Notes: generated from the letters alone by a model not told the origin. DNA of 64,000 nt from Petaurus breviceps papuanus (GCA_028583685.1 JAMXIF010001164.1:13709106-13773105); one strand, 5' to 3'; shown: positions 34,640 through 46,470, numbered from the stretch's first letter. Translations and numbers: made by a program.

Positions 34640-34935
34640 GAAAGTCCTTGCATTTAACTAGTTTCCTTTAAGACTCAGCTCACGTCTCATCCTCTACCTT
34701 ACTGTACCTACCATACACTTAGAGATGAATATATGTTCCTCTATTCAATAGTTAATTTCCATGTACTTTTTACAATTTGCATGTACCCAATTATTTACTT
34801 GTTTTTTTTTTCCCATTGGAATGTGAGCTTGTTGAGGGAAGGAATGGTTTTCTTCCTTTCTTTGTATCCCAGGCTCTTAAAATGCCTGGTATTTAGTGAG
34901 CACTTAATAAATCCTCATGGATTGATTATTCATAG
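34640..34935 (+). repeat. L2-type LINE 3' end
   Basis: Blocks tttaagactcagctcacgtc, aatgtgagcttgttgaggga, tttgtatcccaggctcttaa and gtgagcacttaataaat. This is the standard L2 3' terminal order. Confidence 0.65.
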
Positions 34936-35374
34936 TGGGCATGTTTCTTTTTCTACTCTGTCATATTTAATCCATTCTTCTACCATCATCCCTCAGTGGT
35001 ATATCCTCCTTCTAGAGCCACATAATTTAATTGTTCAGTCTTCTTTCTACTGATTGCTGAGCAATTTTCCCAACATTTTTCATTAAATACTAGTCATAAA
35101 AATATAGCCTTACAAATGCCAATCCCTCTTATTGCATCCCAAATCTCATTCCCTTCTATGTCTCCAAGAACTTTATTGTAGTAGTCAAACCCTCTTGCAT
35201 GTATGTTCAATTATGATCAGATGAAATATTCTTGTCTAGTGTGTTCTAATAAAAACAGCTTCTCTTGATGACTCTATTCAATCTAGTTTTTGCACCATGT
35301 CCCTCCTCCCCTTTCCTGACATTCTTAGACAAAGAAAAAGTCTATATCTTCATGTTCTTGCTATTCATTCTAAA

Positions 35375-35535
35375 TGTACAAGTTGAATTAGAATTCAAAT
35401 CCTGATTCTGGCATGCTGTGATCTTATATTTAACAACTTTGGGTCTCTGCTTCCTCATATATAAAAGAAGGAGTTGGCTAAAAACCTCTAAGGTCCTTTT
35501 TGGCTTGAAGTCTATGATCTTAGGCTCTCTGCAAC
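35375..35535 (+). repeat. MIR-type CORE-SINE
   Basis: Blocks gaattcaaatcctgattctg, ggtctctgcttcctcatat and ctaaggtcctttttggcttg, then tctatgatctta. Confidence 0.6.
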
Positions 35536-35649
35536 CCTTTGCAATTGGTTTTCCATTTATCTCATTCTTATGGAAGTTCTTTAAGGTCTCCAATTACCTC
35601 ATAATTACTAAATCAGAAATTATTTTCTTTAGCTCTCCTTGTCTTTCCT

Positions 35650-35970
35650 TAGTCTCTCCAGTCTCCTTGACTAAGCTCCACTTTGGCCCTGATGACTATG
35701 CTCTTCCTTCTTGATAAGCTCTATTGCCTCAACTATAAGTATGCCACATCTTATCTAACAATACATTCTCTCTCCTATTTGCTTGCTAGTCACCCTTTTC
35801 TGATTCCACTGTTATTGATAATTCATTTTCTTTTCGTCAAATTTCACTTTCTTCTTTGTTTCCAAATCTATGCTCTCCCATCTCCTTGGGACAGAAGTTA
35901 TATTATGCCCTTGTGTATTTCCAGTACCTTGATGGTCCTTAACAAATGCCCATTGAAATGTACTCTATAA
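35650..35970 (+). repeat. Probable L2-type LINE 3' fragment
   Basis: C/T-rich sequence with an L2-like ending: ctccttgggacagaag, tgtatttccagtacc, aacaaatgcccattgaaatg. The match is weak. Confidence 0.4.
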
Positions 35971-36545
35971 TTTGAGCTACCAGTTCTCTGAAGTTAACTT
36001 CAAAATCTTGATCTCTAGCTCTGACCTTGCTTCTGAACTCCAGACCTGTTTACTACCACATATATGACATATCTGATGAAAAATAAAACTGCTCTAATAT
36101 CTCTGAAATGGATGCCACTCCAGCAAAGTACAGAATTGGTTCATTTATCTATCAGACTAGAATGGAAAGCATATTTTAGATGTAGAGGATATTTTTAAAG
36201 GAATGTTTGTAAATGCCATTGTATTTTATGGAATACACATAGGACATGACTAAATCTCAGCCAAAACCAGCATGCCTTCTTTGGAATGTCACTTTTCACT
36301 GAATGGATTTCTAGGATATCTTATACCAGCTAATGCCTTGTTTATTTCAGCAGAGATGTCTAGTCTTTGTTCACATTTAGTTACATTTCAGAGCATTGTC
36401 TAATTCAAAAGAGGTAATGTTACTGATAAGGGTATCAGCATCTTATTTACTTTGACTGGGGAGAAGAAAGGGGTGATTGTTTGATTCAACCTAGCCCTAA
36501 CTGCCACTATCTAGTATACTTTAGCAAGATAAATAATCATTTGTG
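35971..36545. other. Unassigned AT-rich DNA
   Basis: No gene or named repeat was seen. Confidence 0.4.
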
Positions 36546-36558
36546 TCTGATTTTTTTA

Positions 36559-36868
36559 AGGGTCTGAATCTATCTGTCCCAGGTTGAAAGTGTTGCTGTC
36601 TTTTACTAGATGATCCCACTACTGATTATTCTAAGAGTTTTAACCTATTCCATTTCTGCCCTGGACCAGTTTAGGTCTTTTTCTGGAAACTGGTGGCCTC
36701 CTGGACCAAAGCACTTACCATATTGGCATCTTGGCATTAGTCAATGTAAACACCTGATACCTGATCAACTTTAGCCCTTCTGCAGTTCAGAACTCTGGAA
36801 CTTAACCAATTAAATAACCTTAGCCTCCCCAGCTTCAGAGACTACAGGTTTGTATGACAACAGCTGAT
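36559..36868 (-). pseudogene. RN7SL pseudogene: 7SL (SRP) RNA retropseudogene, near full length
   Basis: On the minus strand the sequence follows 7SL RNA from near its 5' end to its 3' end. Blocks are acctgtagtctctgaagctg, gggaggctaag, aagttccagagttctgaact, gatcaggtatcaggtgttta and gatgccaatatggtaagtgc. Further on are ggaggccaccagtttcc, aggttaaaactctta, aatcagtagtgggatcat and caacctgggacagatag. The S domain is present, so it derives from SRP RNA rather than an Alu-like SINE. A short A run follows the 3' end. A 7-bp ctgattt repeat at 36547-36553 and 36864-36870 could be a residual TSD. By eye it is roughly 75-80% identical to mammalian 7SL, so it is old and not functional. Confidence 0.85.
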
Positions 36869-36899
36869 TTCAGAAATATTTTAAAAGATCTCATCTATA

Positions 36900-37500
36900 C
36901 ATCTGGACAGTCAGTAGTGACATCATTTCAACCATTGCAACCTCAGTGGGACCACTTTCATGGCCACTTAATATGCTGCATTCAATTATTCCTATTTATG
37001 TTCATCTGGAATTTAGGTTTCTTATAAGTGACATGAATAGAGCTAATTAACTGGATCATGGAAGAACAATTAGCAGATTCTTGAACTAAATCTCCCCATG
37101 TATTTAAACTGTGAAGGATTCTATTCTTTGATCACTAATGTCAAGTATCAGAAAATATTAGCTGATCTGAGGAAATTGGGAATAAAATTTGCAAGAACAT
37201 AAATCACAGATTTACCTCACTCATTATTCATATTAAACAATTGAAAACTCAAGACATTAATTCATCACATAATTGAATGGTGGAGTGTGGAATAGCACCC
37301 ATACTACCTGACTCATTATCATATTATTTATTTGTAGAATATTCAAATTTTGTCATTTTCTAATAAGCTCTAGTAAATAATTAGGACAGAAGGCCACAGT
37401 TCAAACAACTTCTAACATTGGTTATAGTTTTATTAGAAAATATTTTCTAATTGTATCTTCCTGCCACAAGAAAATTCCCAGAGTTTAGACAGCTGCATAG
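36900..37500. other. Unassigned AT-rich DNA
   Basis: No gene or named repeat was seen. Confidence 0.4.
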
Positions 37501-37504
37501 AATT

Positions 37505-37565
37505 ATTGTGAGGAAAGAGTTCCATGAAGTGTAAAATACTATATAAATGCAAGCTATTATTAATT
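37505..37565 (+). repeat. MIR 3'-half fragment
   Basis: Blocks gttccatgaagtgtaaaata and ctatataaatgcaagctatt correspond to the distal MIR consensus. Confidence 0.55.
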
Positions 37566-37791
37566 CAAAATTATGAGGTATGGTTTTATTCTTGTCAGTG
37601 ACAAGAAATCATAGTTGTGGGCAACCAGACTGCCTATTGACTTCTAAATGAACTGAGGTTGTTACTAAGCAAATCACCTTACTGTCTCAGGAACAGAGCA
37701 CAAATTTGACTAAGCATTTCTTAGGCAATAAGGCTCTTTAGGGATAACTAAAACACACACATATGTATATATGTATTATGTGTATATAGAT

Positions 37792-37934
37792 ATATTTATA
37801 TACACACAAATTATACATATCTATGTCTATTTATATACATGTATAGCTATATATTTATATACACACAAATTATACATATCTATGTCTATATACATGTATA
37901 GCTATATATTTATATACACACAAATTATATTTAT
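37792..37934. repeat. AT/CA minisatellite, 55-59 bp unit
   Basis: Copy A is 37792-37850 (59 bp), copy B is 37851-37905 (55 bp) and partial copy C runs to about 37934. The unit runs atatttatatacacacaaat, tatacatatctatgtctat, atacatgtatagctat. Copy B lacks one 4-bp ttat found in A; otherwise the units are nearly identical. Confidence 0.9.
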
Positions 37935-37943
37935 ATCTATATC

Positions 37944-37947
<4 letters not shown>

Positions 37948-37995
<48 letters not shown>
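37948..37995. repeat. (AG)24 microsatellite
   Basis: A pure AG run directly follows the minisatellite. Confidence 0.97.
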
Positions 37996-37999
<4 letters not shown>

Positions 38000-38159
38000 T
38001 TAGAGTTAAGATGACAGGATAGAATGGTACATAGTCCATCTGTCCATGATCTACAAGATTTTTTTTTGTTTGTCTAAAATGGGAAGCTGAGAGATAAAAA
38101 ACCAAAGAGATTGGGAGTAGAATAATATATTCAGAAGGGCAGGGTATAGGAAATGAGTA

Positions 38160-38315
38160 AGTGACATGTAGCTTAAAGCTAATTTATAAAGTGTCTACTG
38201 TTTTCCAACTCAAGGCCCATAGAGTTTAAGAGATTTTCCTAAAGTTTAGGAAAGGCAGAGAGAGGCAGAAACTGAACCAGCACATCTGATCCTGAGTTCA
38301 TTGTCTCACTCCAAG
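38160..38315 (-). repeat. MIR-type remnant
   Basis: Antisense MIR: gtttaagagattttcctaaa, ggcagaaactgaaccagcac, atctgatcctgagttca. Confidence 0.5.
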
Positions 38316-38454
38316 TACAAAACATTGGAATATGATGGATAGTGTATCACATACATTTAAAGTTGTAGACCTTTGTCTCTTATCATGATCTTTTAATCTT
38401 GTCAATAATCAATCAATCAAGTGAAGAATGAAGAAACCTATAAATGAATACCTA

Positions 38455-38582
38455 AACATATAAGTGGATAGACAGATATAGACATAGTAGTGATAGACAG
38501 ATGATAGAAATAGAAAAATTATATAGACAGATGATAGAGATAAAGATAGATGATAGAGACAGGCATAGATGATGGAGACAGG

Positions 38583-38639
<57 letters not shown>
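38455..38639. repeat. Degenerate GATA-type tract followed by (GA)n
   Basis: 38460-38580 is built from gatagacagatgatag-like words. 38586-38639 is an almost pure GA run. The minus-strand SLSLSLSL frames are repeat artefacts. Confidence 0.9.
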
Positions 38640-38729
38640 CTATTCTTGGCACCTGAATTCATAAATACTTTTATTAAAGGACATGCGATAAAAAGGGAGG
38701 AACAATGTAAGTCACAGGGAGAGGCTATT

Positions 38730-38990
38730 TGAATTGGAGGAATTATCCTATAGAACCTGCACTCAGGAAGATCTGAGTTCAAAACTCTCACACTTACTAG
38801 TTCTATGACCCTGGGAAAATCTCTCAATTTCTCTTGATCTTAGTTTCTTTACCTATAAAATAGGGATACTAAAAACACATATCTCAAAGAATTTTTGTCA
38901 GAATCAAAAGAGATTAATATAGATCAAGTGTTTTGAAAACCTTAAGAAGTTACATAGATGCTATTACTACTACTACTACTATCATTTAAA
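38730..38990 (+). repeat. MIR-type CORE-SINE, near full length
   Basis: Blocks ggaagatctgagttcaaaac, acacttactagttctatgac, cctgggaaaatctctcaatt, cttagtttctttacctataa, tcaaaagagattaatataga and gttacatagatgctattact. Confidence 0.75.
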
Positions 38991-39027
38991 ATGAACTGCT
39001 ACTAACTGGGAGAGCAAGGAATACTTT

Positions 39028-40175
39028 ACCTGTTTTATAGAGATGTCAGATTTACAGAGAATGGAATATTTTATGACCAAACAAGAGAAAGAGAACATTA
39101 TGAAATGCAAAATGAATAATTTTGATTACATTAAATTGAAAAATTTTTGTACAAACAAAGCCAATACAACCAAGATTAGGAGAGAAGCAGAAAACTGGGA
39201 AAGAATTTTTACAACCAATATATCAAAGTATCTGATAAAGGCCTTATTTCTAATTAATATATATATATATGTACATTATATATGAGTCACATTTATAAGA
39301 ATACAAGTCATTCTCCATTTGATAAATGGTCAAAGGCTATGAACAGGCAGTTTTCAGAGGAAGATATTAAATAGATCTATAAGCATATGAAAAAATGCTC
39401 TAAATCACTATAGACTAGAGAAATGCAAATCAAAACAATTCCAAGGTACCACTTCGCACCTGGAAGATTGGATAACATGAAAAAACAGGAAAATTATGAA
39501 TGCTGTAGAAGATATGGGAAAATTGGAACACTAATGCACTGTTGATGAAGTTCTAAACTGATCTAACCTTTCTGGAGAGCAATTTAGAACTATGACCAAA
39601 GAGAAAAAAAAATGTGCAGGCCATTTGACCCTGCAATACCATTTCTATTGCTATATCCCAAAGACATCATAGAAATGGGAAAAGAACCCACGTGTACAAA
39701 AATGTTTATAGCAGTTCCTTTCATGGTGGCAAAAAACTGGAAATTGAGGAAACACCCATCAATTGGAGAAAGGCTGAACAAGTTGTGGTATATGAATGTA
39801 GTGGGACACTATTGTGCTATAAGAAATGATGAGCAGGCAGGCTTCAGAAAAACCTGGAATTATATGAACTAGTGATCTGTGAGGGAGGCAGAATCAGGAG
39901 AACATTGTACACTGTTATAGCCACATTGTGTGATGACTAACTTTGATAGACTTGGTTCTTCTCAGCAATGAAAGGTTCTAAGACAGCTCCAAAAGGCTCA
40001 TTCTGGAAAATCCTATTCATTTCCAGAGAAAGCATTACAGAGTCTGAATGCAGATGGAAGCATATTATTTTCTTTCTCTATCTTTTTGTTTTATTTTGTT
40101 TTGTTTCTTCTTTCTCATGGTTCATTCCATTGATTATAATTCTTTGCAATATGACTAAAGTGAAAATTGTATATG

Positions 40176-40234
<59 letters not shown>

Positions 40235-40235
40235 C
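39028..40235 (+). mobile_element. L1 LINE, 3' end (ORF2 C-terminus and 3' UTR)
   Basis: It is 5' truncated. The first frame (39043-39285) gives the late ORF2 segment with NNFDYIKLKNFCTNKANTTK and NWERIFTTNI. The DNA then keeps caaaggctatgaacaggcag, catatgaaaaaatgctctaa, gagaaatgcaaatcaaaaca and actaatgcactgttgatgaa. Frame 39612-39872 reads RPFDPAIPFLLLYPK and KLWYMNVVGHYCAIRNDEQA. The 3' UTR contains gaatgcagatggaagcatat and ends in an AC/AT tail. Stops and frame changes break ORF2. Confidence 0.9.
40179..40234. repeat. Compound (AC)n(AT)n microsatellite at L1 3' end
   Basis: About 17 AC units (40179-40212) are followed by about 11 AT units, forming the L1 tail. Confidence 0.95.
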
Positions 40236-40255
40236 TGTAACACTAGAAAGAAAAA

Positions 40256-41155
40256 AAACTATCTTCCACGTTTGTCCTCAGAATTCTAGGGGTCCTTAAG
40301 GGGCTAGTGGGAGTGTTTTTCTAATAAATCTACATTGATGTGCTTCCCCTGTGCATTATCATTTAATATTAATTTGCCAACCAACTCATTAGATTTTAAT
40401 TAGGCATATTTACTAATATGGTGTGGTACAAAGAATTGAACCAAACACCATACCCCAATATTGTAATATACTCTCACAATACATAAAGAGTATAGAGAAA
40501 GTGGACTCAAGTTTAGTACAATGTGACAAACGTGGTATTAATAGTTCCCTGTTATTAAAAGTCATTTTCCCTTACTGGCATCCTCATAAAATTCTTGTTC
40601 AGAATGTAGCAGAGACAAGTTTGGTGAATGAAAGTAGCCTGCAACAGATAACAAATAATAGCCAAGAAAGAAGACCTGTAATAAAGGATGTTGTAAAAGA
40701 ATTGTGCAAAAGGGAAAAAAAAGTGATGGCCATGTAGTAAATTCAAGGAATAACCAATGGACAGCCTGTGTGCTTGACTTTTATTTTTCTGATGTGAAGA
40801 GTAAGTGGAGACTCCCAATTGTGAATTTTTGGAAGCATAAGCACTAGTGCCTCCCAGGATGGGCAGACACAAAAGGGCTGTGATTTGCATTGTTGTGAGG
40901 AATATCTAAATCAGTGAGATAATCATAGATCCATTTGATTATTTGAATAAATGCACATGGTGACTATGATTACAGTTTCCTTCTTACAGGGGAAAGTTTA
41001 AGGCAGAATCAACTGGAGAAATAAAGAACAACAATATTGTTTGACTTGCTTCCTTTATGTTTAGATGGTTTTGACTCTGCATAAATGTTAGATTGGCAGT
41101 ATTAACATAGAGATGAGGGCAGAGGAGAGTGAGGGTGCTGTCAATGTAATTGTCC
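40256..41155. other. Unassigned DNA
   Basis: No named repeat was found. The frame 40423-40737 (104 residues) has no recognisable domain, no exon context and composition like its surroundings. Confidence 0.4.
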
Positions 41156-41159
41156 ATCA

Positions 41160-41341
41160 TATCATCATTCTTTGTTTTTTTAAAGCAATTGGGGTTAAGT
41201 AACTTGCTCAAGGTTACACGGCCAGTTATTGCTGGGTGTGGTGCTAAATGTCTGAGCCCGGATTCGATCCCCAGGTCACCCCAACACTGGGGCCGGTAGT
41301 CTTAATCACTGTGCTACCTGGCCGCCCTATCATCATTCTTT
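41160..41341 (-). mobile_element. tRNA-derived SINE with perfect 14-bp TSD
   Basis: The body is 41174-41327. Reading the minus strand it starts gggcggccaggtagcacag. It has a B box in ggatcgaatccgg and ends gcaagttacttaaccccaat before a short A-rich tail. TATCATCATTCTTT flanks it at 41160-41173 and 41328-41341 with no mismatch. It is the same subfamily as the dimer at 4885-5221. Confidence 0.9.
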
Positions 41342-41344
41342 TTA

Positions 41345-42785
41345 AAATTTATTCTTAGTGATAAATCACTATTTCTGAGGGTGACGCTAGAGGGTTATTT
41401 ACTGCATTTGAAAAAAGTTGTGCAAATTCAAGAATAGAATTAGAAAGTCTGACATTGGTCATATTCACTTATTTAAATACATTGGAAATAAAATTAGTAG
41501 CAACCCTTTCTATTGGTTTGCAATGTTTTTCTAACAGCTCTCATTTCAAGTTTGTGGGAGAAAATACTTATAAAAATATAGAGGTGTTTGTGTTTGCATG
41601 TGTTCGTGTGTAAGAAAAAGTGTGGGGAGGAAGAGGGAGAGGGAGGGAGAGAGAGAGAATTTCAGATAAGAAATTAATGAATTAAAGTGTTCTCTCTTTT
41701 TCATTCTTTGTTTATATACTCATTTGAGCATCTTGCTTTCATCAAATTCAGGCCTTGTGAAACAACTTTGGTCTAGCCACTTTCATACTCTAACTGGCAA
41801 TAATTCTAAAGAGGAACATTTGGGTTATTTATATGGGATTTCTTCCTAACAATTAGTCAGTCCAGGGAGGAATGGAGTTCCTTGGAAGTAATGCATTAAA
41901 TGTAGACTAATAGATTATCTGTTTTAAAGGAAGAAGATCTTTGTTTAGATGTGGATTAGAAAAGATGGTCTTTAAAGGTCCTTCCATTTCTAAAGTTGAG
42001 TATAATTTAGAAGTACCTCTCTTTTTAATATGTCCATAATACAAAGATTTGTAAAGTTGTTTTTGTAGGTACTTCTTTTAGCAATGTAAATTGTGACTTT
42101 CCTATATCTAAGTAAATAGGTTTAGCAAAGTTGGCATGGGTGAAATGTCTATCATTCCTCAGCAAGCCTGACAATAGGCCCCTCTAAATTTAGCTTGGTT
42201 GGTCCTTTGAGCACAGGAATCCAATCCATTTGTTGCCCCATACTTAAACCTTTTCATCTTGGTAGGACCTACCAGATCTTTCTCTCCATCAGAACCTTTG
42301 GGAAACCATTGCCATATCTAGGCTATGAGGAGGAGTTTACCTGAAATAGATAACATATTTTAACATCTTAACCTCTGTATTCATTATTTAAACTAGGTAA
42401 TGAAAATTCTGTAAGAAAAAAAATAAGTGAGCCACATCATGACATATTTCATTGATGTATAACTTAGGGTCCAGCACTTTGAACTCTATATTAAATAGGC
42501 AAGGTTCAAACTTGGAACACGATCCTTTCAAATCATAGTTCTTTGGGTCATCTTTTCACTGTCAATAGTTTCTTTTGGAAAATTTCAGCTGAACAGTTTG
42601 AATAGAAGAACAACAAGAATGTAGTTTGAATAGAGCTAGGCCTCCACATACATGAACAGAAGAATCTTCAACTATATTCAGGTATTTAGGGTTAGAATGC
42701 ATATGTGTACAAGAGAGCTTTTATCTCATCTCTTTTAGCCACGTTGGACAATACATAATTGATCTGAAATTTCTCATAAACAATA
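41345..42785. other. Mostly unassigned AT-rich DNA
   Basis: No gene was seen. A GT/GA-rich patch lies at 41585-41660. A possible MIR 3' fragment lies near 41950-42000 (tctttaaaggtccttcca). Confidence 0.4.
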
Positions 42786-42810
42786 TAATTCTTGTCCCAC
42801 ATTCATTCTT

Positions 42811-42828
42811 CTATTATCCCTTATTTAT

Positions 42829-42884
<56 letters not shown>

Positions 42885-43053
42885 TTATTTATTTATAAGC
42901 AATTGGGTTTAAGTAACTTGCTCAAGGTTACACAGCCAGGTGTTTCTGGGTGTGGTGCTAAGTATCAGAGCCCAGATTCGATCCCCAGGTCATCCTGACC
43001 CTGGAGCCGGTGCTCTTACTCACTGAGCCACCTGGCCGCCCCTATTATCCCTT
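42811..43053 (-). mobile_element. tRNA-derived SINE with microsatellite-expanded tail
   Basis: Reading the minus strand the body starts ggggcggccaggtggctcag. It has ggggatcgaatctggg as B box and ends agcaagttacttaaacccaa at about 42897. Its tail has become an (AGAT)n tract (plus strand 42831-42884, 13-14 units, flanked by attt units). CTATTATCCCTT flanks the whole at 42811-42822 and 43042-43053, so the microsatellite lies inside the insertion and grew from its tail. Confidence 0.9.
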
Positions 43054-43329
43054 TTCCCATAGAATGAGCTCACGGCACTAGTTTGAGGTCTTAAACTCAC
43101 TGTGTAAGGAAAGTTAACCTGGGCTTTCTTCGCATCAGACCCTTAACGTCTGAATTACTCACAGTAGTATTGTAGGGCTTGTACTTCCACAGCATGGCTC
43201 AGTCCCTTGTTGTTCCTCCAACTCCAAACATCAAGTTTACAACACTTGTTTAGCCCTTCCACATTCCAGCACTGTTCAGTCATTTCTATACATATATTGG
43301 ATTTTTGTTTTTCTTTGGTGTGTTGGATA

Positions 43330-43550
43330 ACATTCTGGAATGAGAAACAACTGAATTTTTGAATCCTGACACAAGCACTTGCTATTTCTGTCACTCCATA
43401 CAAGACATTTGACCTCCCCCATTCTAAGTTTCCTCCTTTATAAAATGTACCTACTTCACAAAGTTATTGTGAGAATCAAAAGGCATAACTTGTATAAAGT
43501 GTTTTGCAAACCTTTGCATGCTCTATAAATGTTAGCTAATATCATTCAGA
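43330..43550 (+). repeat. MIR-type CORE-SINE, near full length
   Basis: Blocks aatcctgacacaagcacttg, caagacatttgacctccccc, ctaagtttcctcctttataa, cacaaagttattgtgagaat, taaagtgttttgcaaacctt and gctctataaatgttagct. Confidence 0.75.
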
Positions 43551-43621
43551 ATGTTTTGTCCCAGAATTCTGAATCTCAGGATTCAGAAAAAGGCAACCTC
43601 AATACTTGGACTATACTACAT

Positions 43622-43637
43622 CCCCCCCCCCCCCCCC
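43622..43637. repeat. Poly(C) tract, 16 bases
   Basis: A pure C run that stands out in an AT-rich window. Confidence 0.95.
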
Positions 43638-43639
43638 TG

Positions 43640-45300
43640 CTAGCCAGAAATCCAGATCCCAAAGGGAGCTATACAGTTAAGATCATACAAAAACACATCT
43701 TTGTTGTTGCCTCTCTGTGGCTGGTTCCAGGAGCTCTTCCTGCTCCACCACTGTTGAGGATTGCTTCACTTCATTCTGAGAGCTTCCTGTTTTTGAGGAT
43801 TGAGGTAGGAATGGTCACTGAGTCATTGGGAGTATTTACCAGTGCACATGCCAGCCCCTAGCTACAAAAGTCCATTCTTATGTCTCTGATTTCTCTGACA
43901 AGGAAAATCAGGAAAAGCGCAACAAAGGTTTAGATCTCTAGTCTTAATGCCATGAATTGCTTCCAGGGGTGTGCTGGCAAATGCTTAACAACTGGTTCTA
44001 CAAAAACAATTTTTGGCACACTTAAATTTTATCTGCATTATTAGCATTTCCTTCATCACCTTCTTAAGACTAGACAGTGAGCAACACTATATAACAAGCC
44101 CTGATTTGTCTCTTTTGCTTAATTCTAAGGTGTAAATGCTTACACTGAAAATTTAACAATTGACTCTCCTGAGCCAGTATAAGATAGTCCCAAGACTTTC
44201 CCAATTGGCTTCCACGCAAAAAGCCTAAGCCAGCAAATACTCTCAAATTATATTGAAAAGTCTGAGTCTACTCTCTTCTTTTCATTGTACTGTTACTAAA
44301 CTTGCTCCTGTAGGTGTGCGTAACCCTCTTGATAACAAGTCCATATCATCCATGAGAAGATGCAAAGTACAAATCAAAGGTGACTCATTTTCTCTGAAAC
44401 CTCCTCAAATTAATCAACCTTGTACAATAGAAAAATACCCAGGCATAATCAGTGCTTTCTATGAAGCTTGTCTATCTTCTCCACCTTCCCTTTTTAGTTC
44501 CTCATTATTTTATGATACTGGCTTACAATCTGTACTGTAAATGCTCCTCATTCTAAGTGCTAATGAATGCCAGCTATACTAAAGCACTTAGTGCTAGGAA
44601 TTGTGTTTCCATCTCATTATTGCTGTAATTACTAGTATGTACATTAATGGAATCACCATCAAGCACATCAGGGGCTGGAGGAGGAGACACAACAAATCAA
44701 CAATTTTAGAGATACATCAAAGACAAAACAGTTATTTTTCTAATGTCATATGTTCTGATAGAAGAAAAAGTCAATATCATTGTGTGTCACATGGCTGCTA
44801 CCTGACCTAGTAAGTTTCTCTCCAGAAAATTGAAGGAAATCTGGATTTGTACCTATCCCAAATTGGTCTTTTCCAATCCCCATGAAAATCTATACAAAAT
44901 GAAATGAAGCTATTAAAATAGAAACTTACTCTTTAGCATGTCTGAAAATCATAAATCTTGCAATGGGAAATAAAAGGGAAAGGGATACCAACTAGAGCCA
45001 AGAATGGGTGAAGGCAATGTTGGGAAACAAAATGGTCTATACCTTTGCCTGCAATGAAACCTCTAGAAGGCCAACAGTCTCTGAAAATCTACCCATCAGG
45101 TAGATACCATACCAACAATACCATACCACATGAGTGAGTTCCTTGATGTTGTTAGAAAGTGATTAGTATCTATGAGAATAAAAAAACCCAGTATAAATTT
45201 TTAGTATGACTAAAAAATATGTTCTTTCTTAAATCTAAATTTAGAGTATATGGAAAATTTTAACAACGTGGCATTTAAAGTGTTTTACAATCACACTCCT
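43640..45300. other. Unassigned DNA
   Basis: No gene or named repeat was seen. The short frames at 43529-43861 and 44253-44540 have no recognised family. Confidence 0.4.
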
Positions 45301-45309
45301 ATCTATCTT

Positions 45310-45725
45310 TCTAGTAATTTTCCATGACACTCCCTTTCCTGGTCTCTTCCTTACAGTCTAATTGGCCTACTATCCATTCTCTGTACATGACATTCTATCT
45401 TGCACCTCTGTGCTTTCAAATAAGTGTCCCCCATTTAGTCACCTCCACTCAACATATTCCTTCAAAGCACCCACCCTCCTCCATGAGATCTTTACATTTG
45501 GCCCTCAGTTATTGGCACTCCTTTATTATTGAAATCCCTTTATATATCCTTGATATTCACATGCTTACTTGCCTTCCCCTCCCCCCCCAATATCCCCTAG
45601 TAAAATATAAGCTCCTTGAGATCAGGAACTACTTCATATTTCTATGTGTATGTGCACCCTCAGCACCTATGAATACATTAGAAGGGCTTAATGAATGTTT
45701 GTTAAATTGGATTGAATTCTAATTA
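45310..45725 (+). mobile_element. L2-type LINE, 3' end
   Basis: Blocks ctgtgctttcaaataagtgt, tccttcaaagcacccaccct, tataagctccttgagatcag, gcaccctcagcacctatga and agggcttaatgaatgtttgt. This is the L2 3' terminal order, diverged. Confidence 0.65.
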
Positions 45726-46329
45726 TCTGGTGGTACTTTATCTAAGCCTTTTAAAAGTAAGTTTGCCAACTGGGTTTTCCCAAGGGAATACTACAATATG
45801 CTGGTATTTATGTGGAATTAAAAACAAAAAAGAAAAGAGAAAGAAAAAAATGAAAATTTTCACCACAGTGTTTAAACCTAATTAGATATAAAACAGGGAT
45901 ATCAGCATGTGTTACTTACCTGGAGAAGGGAGGGAGAGGAGAGGAGGAGAAAGCAGATGGAAAAGAATTTCTATTTTAGCATTCTTTGCAAAGTTGATTT
46001 GTGGGTTGAAATAAACTAAGTGATTACTGTGAAAATTCTAAAGATTAAAGCTTCAGGATATTCCATGTGTGTCATGATTTAGAAATGGATAAATTAAAGC
46101 TCAAAGGGGTGAGTGGTTCCTTCCGTTTCCTCAGAATATCATAAAGGACAACACCCACAGAATAAGCCACGGTATTAGACTAGGTAAATGCACTGTCTGG
46201 GTCTCATTGTACCAGTAACTATCAAATAATATGGAATAATACAATATAAATAACATACTCTTTTCTAAACTTGAAGGTTTATATAGAATGTTTCCTATAA
46301 TATCCCTTAAAGGTAAGGGATGCAAGTAG

Positions 46330-46470
46330 GATCAACCACATTTTACAGAGAAGGCAAAAAAGGACTCAAGCTGCTTAAGTGTTCCATCCATCCTCACTCA
46401 TTTAATTTCACAGATAACATTTGAACCTCGGTCTACTGACTCCAACTCCAGGACTCTTTCTACTACACTA
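46330..46470 (-). repeat. MIR-type CORE-SINE
   Basis: Antisense MIR: accacattttacagagaagg, acatttgaacctcggtctac, tccaggactctttctactac. Confidence 0.6.

Noticed and set aside
36820-36868. Resemblance to antisense Alu (cctcccc...actacagg)
   Set aside because: The similarity continues through the 7SL S domain, which Alu lacks, so it is a 7SL pseudogene rather than an Alu or contamination.
40423-40737. 104-residue plus-strand open frame
   Set aside because: It has no recognisable domain or exon context, and its base composition matches the AT-rich surroundings. A chance frame is likelier.
43529-43861. 110-residue open frame with a polyproline stretch
   Set aside because: The prolines come from the poly(C) tract; no domain or splice context was seen.
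45324-45722. 132-residue open frame, the longest in the window outside simple repeats
   Set aside because: It lies over an L2-type 3' end and translates its C/T-rich sequence; no protein family is seen.
45915-45930. A gttacttacctgg match to the 5' end of U1 snRNA
   Set aside because: Only about a dozen bases match, and the following sequence is purine-rich and unlike U1.
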